In this document: piece after piece, positions 1 through 8,131 of the stretch
Position numbering within the stretch: position 1 is the first letter of the stretch
How the letters are laid out: each line of letters opens with the position of its first letter
Source of the DNA: Plasmodium coatneyi
Taxonomy: Eukaryota; Apicomplexa; Aconoidasida; Haemosporida; Plasmodiidae
Reading direction: 5' to 3'
Length of the DNA stretch: 64,000 nucleotides
Assembly: GCF_001680005.1 (NCBI RefSeq)
Contig: NC_033568.1
Coordinates: 1-64,000 of the forward strand
Notes under the pieces: generated by a model
Told to the model about the DNA's origin: nothing
Databases searched by the model: none
What the model saw: the letters and a program-made list of their open reading frames with translations, nothing else
Program-made: the position numbers and the translations under genes

Positions 1-1190
1 CCCTAAACCCTAACCCTAAACCCTAAACCCTAAACCCTAAACCCTAAACCCTAAACCCTAAACCCTAAACCCTAAACCCTGAACCCTAAACCCTAAACCC
101 TAAACCCTAAACCCTAAACCCTAAACCCTAAACCCTAAACCCTGAACCCTAAACCCTGAACCCTAAACCCTAAACCCTAAACCCTGAAACCCTAAACCCT
201 AAACCCTAACCTAAACCCTGAACCCCCTAAACCCTAAACCCTAAAACCCTAAACCCTAAACCCTGAACCCTAAACCCTAAACCCTAAACCCTAAACCCTA
301 AACCCTAAACCCTGAACCCTAAACCCTAAACCCTAAACCCTAAACCCTAAACCCTGAACCCTAAACCCCTAAACCCTAAACCCTAAACCCTAAACCCTAA
401 ACCCTAAACCCTAAACCCTAAACCCTAAAACCCTAACCCTAAACCCTAAACCCTGAACCCTAAACCCTAAACCCTAAACCCTAAACCCTAAACCCTGAAC
501 CCTAAACCCTAAACCCTAAACCCTGAACCCTAAACCCTAAAACCCTAAACCCTAAACCCTAAACCCTAAACCCTAACCCTAAACCCTAAACCCTAAACCC
601 TGAACCCTAAACCCTAAACCCTAAAACCCTGAACCCTAAACCCTAAACCCTAAACCCTAAACCCTGAACCCTAAACCCTAAACCCTAAACCCTAAACCCT
701 AACCCTAAACCCTAAACCCTGAACCCTAAACCCTAAACCCTAAAACCCTAAACCCTAAACCCTGAACCCTAAACCCTAAACCCTAAACCCTAAACCCTAA
801 ACCCTAAACCCTAAACCCTAAACCCTAAACCCTGAACCCTGAAACCCTGAACCCTGAACCCTAAACCCTGAACCCTAAACCCTAAACCCTAAACCCTGAA
901 CCCTAAACACCCTAAACCCTAACCCTAAACCCTAAACCCCCTAAACCCTAAACCCCCTAAACCCTGAACCCTGAACCCTAAACCCTAAACCCTAAACCCT
1001 AAACCCTAAAACCCTAAACCCTAATGAACCCTAAACCCTAAACCCTAAAAAACCTAAACCCTGAACCCTGAACCCTCCTGAACCCTAACCCTGAACCCTA
1101 AACCCTGAACCCTAAACCCTAAAACCCTAAACCCTAAACCCTAAACCCTGAACCCTGAACCCTGAACCCTAAACCCTGAACCCTGACCCT
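1..1190. repeat. Telomere, (CCCTRAA)n
   Basis: Continuous 7-bp repeats CCCTAAA and CCCTGAA with scattered one- or two-base slips run from the first base to a short poly-T tract at 1191. This is the C-rich strand of the Plasmodium telomere repeat GGGTTYA, so the window begins at a true left chromosome end. The CCCTGAA variant is mixed throughout and becomes commoner in the last 400 bases toward the chromosome interior. Confidence 0.98.
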
Positions 1191-1564
1191 TTTTTTTTTT
1201 TTTTCGTTTATTACTGTTCCATAATAATAATAATTCCTCTTTTTTCCTTTTTTTCCTTTTTGATATTTTATTCGTTCTTTCTTCATCTGGAACATGTTCA
1301 ACTAAGTTGTTCATCTAGACGATGAACGGAACACACAACATCTTCTCAGATGAATGAACATCATCTCAGATGAACAACATCATCTTATATGAACAAACAT
1401 CTTCTTCATAGATGAACGAACAAACAACAAACATCTTCTTCTTAGATGAATGAACATCTGGTAGATGAATGAACATCTGGTAGATGAATGAACATCTGGT
1501 AGATGAATGAACAACAACATCTTCTTCAGATGAATACAACAACTTCATAGATGGATGATCATTC
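1191..1564. repeat. Telomere-proximal spacer with 19-bp repeats
   Basis: No gene seen. After a poly-T junction the spacer holds short repeats built on GATGAAC and ATCTTCTTC. Between about 1445 and 1513 a 19-bp unit (GATGAATGAACATCTGGTA) is repeated three times and a fourth copy is cut off. The same word runs into the last codons of the neighbouring KIR tail exon (CATCTGGCAGATGAA), so the end of that exon may itself derive from this repeat. Confidence 0.7.
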
Positions 1565-4339
1565 TCATCTGGCAGATGAAGTAGTGTATGGAATTGAATA
1601 TTCTGTTCCCGAATCAAATGTGGAAGAATCATCTGCACTAGAAGAATCACGTTCCCCATTGCGCACATTCAATCTACGTTCGATGGACCTTTTTTTTATT
1701 GTTTTATTCTTTCCTCCAAAGAATGTGTTACGTAACTCGGGAAATATAGAAGTATACTAAAAAAGAAAAAGAAAAGAAAAGGGTGTTATGATTGTTAGGT
1801 GGTAAGCTGGAAGGAAGGTTGTTATGGTGGTGGTAGGTGGAAGGAAGGTTGTTAGGATGGTGGTAGGTGGAAGGAAGGTTGTGTTAGCGTACTTACTTTA
1901 TATAATAAGGAAGCAATTAATGGAAGAGCCACTGCTACGGCAGCTCCAGAAGAGATGGTTGCAGTGGTAGGAAAGGTGCTTCCGGGGGAGGTATTGTCCA
2001 CTTTTGGGAGTATGGGTGTTCCGGCCTGCAGCTGCCTCTCCGGTGCTGATGCTGGTGCGGGTGCCCTACTTCCACCACTGGAGGAGGAACTTCCCTGGTG
2101 GTCACTACTGTCGGAACTATCCACATCGGGGGCATTTATATCCACTTTGGGACCCTTTATATCTACTTCTGGACCTTTTAGGTCACCTTCCAATTTTGGT
2201 AATGATACATCTACGTCCCCCTTCACCTTCGCACCCTTCATATGCACACCTACTTTAGAAGAAAAAAAGGGTGAATAAAAAAAAATATGTGTACAAAACA
2301 TAAGGAAGGAAAATATTATCAACCTAGGATGGTAATGTGTGCCACTCCTAGGACGGAAGTGTTCCACCTAGGATGGGTAGATAGGATCGGGTGGTATGTG
2401 GGAGGTGGGTGTAGGTGCTTCCCTCCTTCCTTCTTTGCATGTGTATGTATTCAACATTACATTACTCCTTTTTTTTTTTTTTTTTTTGTATTGTGCAATT
2501 GTAATAATAATAATATATATATATTTCTACATTATATATTTGGGTTATAATACATATTATTTGTTATTATGTGCTCTCTTCACTTGCCTTGCCTTCCCTT
2601 CCCCTCCCTTCCCTAACCTTCCTCTTTTATTTGTCTTACCTGATTCAGTTCTTGCAAGTCCCAGATGTGCCTCAGGTACTGTGGTGCACTCTAATTCCTT
2701 CGGTTGGCCGAATTCGCCCCCGCCTTTCTGATAGTTCGCTTTAAACTTCTCACAATATAATTCTCCGCCCTCGCTTATGCAAGTTGAACTTAACACTTTA
2801 TATGTTGATAAGGCTTTTTGGAAGGGAGCATTACATTTTTTATTGGGGCAATATTCATTACATTTTCCACTCTTTTCTATAGTACCGTAGTCATAGTACC
2901 AATCAAATAGTGTTTTAGCTTTTTCGAAACGTTCCTTCCAAATACCTCCGTACAGATTTTTACAGTTACATTTATACATGGAATCCTGTAGTTTCTCAAA
3001 AATTGCCTTCATAACCAATTTGAAATGGCCATCCTCCTTAGATTCTTCCTTTACTTTATCTCCTAACCAATAATAAAAGAAACTATAACGATCACTACTG
3101 GACAAAGTAGCGAACTCTTCCCTCCCTGTCCCCCTACATGTTAAACAGTAGTTACCTGGAATTTTGTCAATCCAATCCCACTTATCCCCTCCGTACGATC
3201 CTAATGATAGTTTCAGTTGTTCTTCCAGTTGACTACTATTGTTCCCTTTGCTTCCGTTGAGTGAACAATTTGTTCCTACTCCTGCGTTTAACGCATCGTA
3301 TATTTTTTGTGAAGGTAATTTATTTGTATCTGTAACCTACAAAACATAGAATTGATACAAAGTAGTACACGTACATGTATGTTACCATGCATTCCTTCAT
3401 ATTATTATTATTATTATTATTATATAGCGCATATGGAGTATTATCTTCATAGTACTTATATATTAGGAATGAGGAAGGAAAAGAAGTAACCAACCTGTGG
3501 TATTGCTGCTGGTTTTGGGCATCTTTGTTCTGTTAGTTGCTGTGGTTGTCCATATTCCTTCTGCCCCCTTTTGGTCCTATAAAATGTGGTACAATATAAT
3601 TCTCCGTCCTCGGTACTGCAAGTTTGACTTAACTCGTTATATGTTTTTTGGGCTGTCTTGTAGGGGGTATTACATTTTTCATTATTATTGCAATACTCGC
3701 TACATTTTACTTGGTCGTGTAATTTACTATAGTTATAGAACCAATCGAATAGTATCTTAGCCTTTTCGAAACGTTCCTTTTTAATAAAAGGGTATATATG
3801 AGTGCAATTACATGTAGAATCGATTTCCTTCAGCTTATCATAAATAGACTTCATAATCATTGAGAAATTGTTCCCTATCTGAGGTTCCCCCTTTAATTTA
3901 TCACCTAACCAATAAAAGAAAAAACTATAACGTTCATTATCGGGCAAAGTAGCGAACCCTTCGTTCCCTGTGCTGTTACACGCTACACAGTAGTTTTGCG
4001 CAATTTTATTGGGCAGGTCCTTATCATGAATACTGTAAATCTTTAATGATTCTTCCAACTTTTGTTTTAAATTCCCAAGGTTCTCGGGGTTCCCCCCAAG
4101 TTTACAACCTCTTCTTCCATTTTCGAGTTCAGCATATATTTCCTTTGAGGGTAATGTAATTGAATCTTCCTCTTCCTTCCCCTAAGAAAATATATAGAAT
4201 TGATATATGTGTACGTGTATACATCCATACATGTTCCTCCTATTATTATATGATATACACGTGGAACATTATATATGTACATACTACTCCATATGTTCTT
4301 AATGGGGAATGTATTGTTTTATTATTCCCTTTTTACCAT
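1565..4339 (-). CDS. KIR: KIR protein, two-domain, with AHNAK-like segment
   Basis: Exons read 4339-4337 (ATG only), 4181-3495, 3336-2640, 2249-1897 and 1756-1565; phases match throughout, giving about 643 residues. Each of the two large exons holds a cysteine-rich KIR ectodomain with an LPSK/LPSQ start, a YSFF(F/Y)YWLGDK motif and an (I/L)LFDWxYxY motif, so the domain is duplicated. Exon 4 starts with the AHNAK-like stretch, continues with a Ser-rich and Ala/Pro-rich linker, and ends in a hydrophobic span finishing SLLYK. The last exon encodes a short basic then acidic tail that lacks the NIxY ending of most KIR tails here. It is the KIR gene closest to the telomere. Family known: pir superfamily proteins of infected red cells. 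The one-codon first exon is inferred. Confidence 0.85.
2119..2249 (-). other. AHNAK-like segment in KIR exon 4
   Basis: Translated on the minus strand in the gene's own frame, the first 44 residues of exon 4 contain VKGDVDVSLPKLEGD, then LKGPEVDIKGPKVDI, then NAPDVD. This is the pattern of the repeat of mammalian AHNAK (VKGDVDVSLPK, KGPxVDIKGPKVDI, xAPDVD), recalled from knowledge of the family and not searched. The likeness starts at the splice acceptor and stops at the Ser/Asp-rich linker. It would lie just outside the membrane span. No other KIR gene in this window has it. Confidence 0.8.
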
Positions 4340-5279
4340 TTGTGTTTATGTATGTATATATTCCTTTGTATACAATGATTTTTTGTATTAAAAATGTACG
4401 CTGTTTCTTCCTATATATTTTTATATATATAATGAATAATTCAAGATAATCATGTATATTCCAAACCCACTGTTACTTATAAATAGCTACTAAGTTCTTC
4501 CTCCTTTAGTTGTATGCACATTATATTTTGGCAAAAATGTGTCAACATATATATATATTCTTAACTTATGCTTAATTGTTTTATTTTTTTACAAAAAAAA
4601 AATCAATCAAATAACTTCGAATAAGCATTGTGTAATACATATATACATATATATATGTAGTATATATATATATATATGTACCTACATATATATATGTATG
4701 TATATGTAAATGTATACATATACATAGTACTCCCATCTCCTTTCCTTCCCCTTTTTCATGGATGATCATTTTTATAACAAAATATATATTATCATTTTAA
4801 TAACAAAATATATATTATAATTTTTATAACAAATATATATTATCATTTTAATAACAAATATATTATCATTTTTATAACAAATATATATTATCATTTAATA
4901 ATAATAAAATTTTCTTCCTTCCTACCCATGTATATTTTTTTCTTTTTTTTTTTGTTTTGTTTTGTTTTGTGTATTAAATTTTTTACGTGTTCATATGTAA
5001 GAAATGTAAGTCCAGAAAGAAAAAAAAATGTACCTAAAAAAAAAATAAAAAAAAAAAAAGAAGAAGAAGGAAAAAAAAAAAAAGAAAAGTGCTATTTAGC
5101 TTCTTACATCTTTATGAACTATGCGCACTTATTTATGTTTCCTTCCTCCCTTCATCCGAAGGGGGGCAGGAAGGAAGGAACCAATCCCCCTCATCTTCCT
5201 TCCTTGGTGTTTACACGTTTTGGTAACCTATATTTTGGCGACCTGCCGTCCTATTTGTTCCTGCTGTTCTTGCTCCTCT
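4340..5279. other. AT-rich spacer with 24-27 bp repeats
   Basis: No gene seen. Between about 4768 and 4900 a unit like TTTTATAACAAATATATATT is repeated about five times. From 4928 to 5090 there are long poly-T and poly-A runs. The part from about 4960 to 5230 resembles 10660-11160, the 3' flank of another KIR tail exon (shared words GTATTAAATT, GAACTATG and GCACTTATTTAT), so it is the old 3' flank of the orphan tail exon next to it. Confidence 0.6.
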
Positions 5280-5504
5280 TTATCCTTCCCTTCCTCTGCT
5301 GGTCGACGACCTTGTAGGGGGTCTTGTATATGCACCAGATCCTACTGTGGAATTTTCGCTTTCATCCAGTATGGAATGCGTTGTGGAAGAATCTTGCATT
5401 AATGTATCGAATTCATTCCTGGTGGATCTTCTTCTTTTATTACTTCTTCCGCTCCTCCCATTTCCAGAAGTGTGGTTACCAAACAAAGAAGACCATCGCT
5501 TATA
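5280..5504 (-). pseudogene. Orphan KIR cytoplasmic-tail exon
   Basis: Seventy-four codons plus stop encode a KIR tail closely related to the tail of the KIR gene at 11158-13153 (shared SLFGNH/SWFGNH, TxSILDxxENSTVGSGAY). The expected splice acceptor AG before the TAT codon reads AT, a single-base change compared with the 11391 acceptor. No ectodomain exon lies upstream on the minus strand before the next KIR gene, which has its own tail. I read it as a left-over exon of a lost KIR gene. It also ends earlier than the related tail, in GREG, without the RYQ-type ending. Confidence 0.8.
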
Positions 5505-5520
5505 ATGAACGGAAAGAAGG

Positions 5521-7640
5521 TTGTTAGGGGTGGTTGGTGGTAGATTGGTTGTCAGGGTGGTGGTTGCTGGATGGAAGGCGGTATTAGGTGGTAGGTGGAA
5601 GGGAAGGTTGTTAGGGGTGATAGGTGGTAGGAAGGTTGTTAGGTGGTATGTGGTAGGAAAGTTGTTAGGTGATTGTTGGAAGGAAGGTTGTTCGGGGTGG
5701 AAGGAAGGTTGTTAGGGTGGTGATAGGGTGGTAGGTGGTTGTTGTTAGGTGGGTTGTTAGGACGGTGGTTGGTGGAAGGAAGGCTGTTAGGGTGGTAGGT
5801 TTAGGGTTTAGGTTTTCGGTGGTATGTGAAAGGAAGGTTGTTAGGGTGTTAGAATGAATGGTTGTTAGGAGTGTTGCAACGAAGGTTGTGTTAGGTGGAT
5901 GGTAGGGTGCAAGGAAGGAATGTTGTCAGGGTGGTGGTTACTGGATGGAAGGTTGTTAGAGGTGGTAGGTGGAAGGAGTAACGTTGTTTGGGGTGGAAGG
6001 AGAACGGTTGTTAAGGATGGAAGGAAGAAAGGTGGTCTAAGGAGGGAAGTTGGGGTAAGGAAGCTTGTTAGGTGGTAGGTGGGTTGTTAGGGTGGAAGGA
6101 ATGTTGTTAGGGTGGAAGGAGAACGGTTGTTAAGGATGGAAGGAAGAAAGGTGGTCTAAGGAGGGAAGTTGGGGTAAGGAAGCTTGTTAGGTGGTAGGTG
6201 GGTTGTTAGGGTGGAAGGAATGCTGTTAGGGTGGTGGTAGGTGCAAGGAAGTATGTTGGTGGTAGTGTGCAAAGGTGTGTACTTATTGAGGGGTATGCAC
6301 TTAACTGCTCAGAAGGGTGCACCTGGAGGATTATGCTCAGTGAAGTGTGCAGCAGGGTGCATCTGAAGGAGTATGTTGGAGGTAGTGTGCACTAAGGTGC
6401 ACTTTGTAGGTGGTGTGTACTGAAGTGTGGAGAACGGTGCTCTTAGGTGTTGTAGGTGGGTAGAAGGAAGGTTGTTAGGTGGGTAGGTGAAAGGTGCACT
6501 TTGTAGAAGGTATGCAGTGAAGTGCGCAGGATGGTGCACTTAGTGGGGGTATATAGTGAAGTGTGGACGAAGATGCACTTAGGGATGGTACGTAGAAGGA
6601 AGGTACTTCCTTAAGGAAAGGAAGGTTTACGGGAGTAAAAAAAAGGAAGCTTTAAGGTGTAAAGAAGGAAGGTGTAAAGAGAAGGAAGTTGTAAAAAAGG
6701 AAGGTTTAAGGAGAAAAGAAGCAAGGTTTAGAGTGTAAAGAAGGAAGGTTTTAAGGTGTAAAGAAGAAAGGTTTAAGAAAGAAAAAAAGGAAGGTTAAAG
6801 GTGTAAAGAAGAGAGGTTGTAAGGGGATGTTTGCAGAAGGGTGCACCTAAGGGGGACTGTTAGGGTAGTAGGAAGGTCACTTCCCTTAAGGAGAAAGAGG
6901 AACAAAATAAAAAAATAAAAAATTGAAAGGAGGGAGGAAAGTTTGCAGTGGAGTGCATTTAGAGGGAAGGTGTGGAAGGAAGTATCCTTAGGGGAAATGT
7001 GGAGGAGCGTTCACTTAGGGGTGATACGTGGAAGGAAGATGGTAAATGTGCAAAGGGGTGCAAGGTTGGGTTGTTAGAGGTGGAAGGAGAAGGTTGGTCG
7101 CTTTTTTTTTGAGAAGAAAAAATAAAAAAAAAACGAAAAAAAATAAAAGAAGAAAAAAAAGGGAGGGAGAGAGGAAAGTGTGTAGGGGGATGCTATTCAT
7201 AGGGGTAAGAGTAAGGTTGTGTTAGAGGTGGAAGTAAGGAAGTATTCTTAGGGGATGTGTACATGGGGGTGCACTTAAGGAAGAGTGCTAGGGGTGAAAA
7301 GAAGGAAGGTCACTTGCTTTAGGGAGAAAAAAAGAAAAAAAAAAAAAAAAAAAAATTGAAGAAAGGGAGGTAAGTGTGCATGATGGTGCAATTATGGGTG
7401 GTTGGTGTAGGGGAGATTACTAGGGGTATTAGATGGAAGAGTTAGGGGTGTTAGGTTTTAGGGTGTAAGGGTAGTAGAATGAAAGTTTATGGATGTTAGG
7501 TTTTAGGCTGTAAGGAGTATTAGAATGAGAGCTTAAGGAGTGGTAGAATAAAAGGATTAGGTGTTGTGGAAGGAAGGGTATAAGGGATGTAAATTTCGGT
7601 GTTAGGGGTGCAAGGAAGGTTGCTAACATTTTTTTCAAGA
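5521..7640 (+). repeat. G/A-rich degenerate repeat block upstream of SICA
   Basis: About 2 kb of degenerate words such as GGAAGGTTGTTAGGGTGG (5520-6300), GGTGCACTTAG (6280-6600 and later) and GTAAAGAAGGAAGGTTTAAGG (6600-6830). The plus strand is strongly purine-rich. A copy of the interstitial telomere word GGTTTAGGGTTTAGG lies at 5797-5816. Open frames here are by-products of base composition. The same block type precedes the second SICA gene at 59665-61100, and shorter forms occur at 1795-1880 and 39640-39840. Confidence 0.85.
5991..6228. repeat. 119-bp tandem duplication
   Basis: Two near-identical copies, 5991-6109 and 6110-6228, each start GGGTGGAAGGAGAACGG and run through GGTAAGGAAGCTTGTTAGG to GGAATG. 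The near identity, inside a block whose other repeats are degenerate, points to a recent duplication. Confidence 0.85.
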
Positions 7641-8131
7641 AAAAACTTAAGGAAAAGTAGGAAAGGAAGAAAGGGGTGTTTAATTATTCCTCTTTTTTCT
7701 TTTTAGAAAGAAATGTAGGGCATATGGTATGGAGGAAGGATTACGTCTTCTTTCTGATAAGATGAAAGAAAAGAAAAATAAAAAAAATAAGAAAAATGTG
7801 AGTATTTTCTTCTTTTTTTTTTTTTAAAAGGGAATACAGGAATTGAGAATCCTAATGGGAGAGAATGAAATAGAGAGAATAAATTTACACAGGAAGAAAT
7901 TTAAAAAACAAAAATAACAAAGTAAAAGACCTAATCTACAATTCCTCAATCCTATCACATCAACAAATACAACTGATTGTATGGGTGATTGTTAGGGTGA
8001 TAGTGATTGTAATAGTGATTGTTTGAATGAAAAAGAAACAAAAAAATTTACAAATGTTTTCTTTCATCATCACGATGATCATTATTTCGAAACACATAAA
8101 CTACCCACACCTTTTACTTGCCTTCCTGCAG
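7641..8131 (+). other. SICA 5' region, no firm exon
   Basis: A pyrimidine tract ending CTTTTTAG near 7706 resembles the leader of the second SICA gene (61160-61220). An ATG at 7731 opens 23 codons (MEEGLRLLSDKMKEKK, then Lys/Asn) before a possible donor GTGAGT. Its phase (0) does not fit the exon at 8132, which needs two bases carried over from the previous exon. I therefore do not call it a proven first exon. The rest is AT-rich with a short GATTGT repeat at 7973-8025. Confidence 0.4.

Noticed and set aside
1852..2367. Reading the AHNAK-like frame as a separate small gene with its own ATG
   Set aside because: Splice sites at 2250 and 1896 and matching phases place it as exon 4 of the KIR gene; the upstream part is intron.
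4928..5402. Plus-strand frames rich in Phe and Lys
   Set aside because: Made from poly-T and poly-A runs and from the antisense of the orphan KIR tail exon.
6309..6539. Minus-strand frame with Pro/His/Thr-rich sequence
   Set aside because: Lies in the G/A-rich repeat block; composition explains it.
7731..7799. ATG exon of 23 codons as SICA exon 1
   Set aside because: Its phase does not fit the next visible exon and it is mainly Lys/Asn; kept only as a possibility in the 5' region entry.
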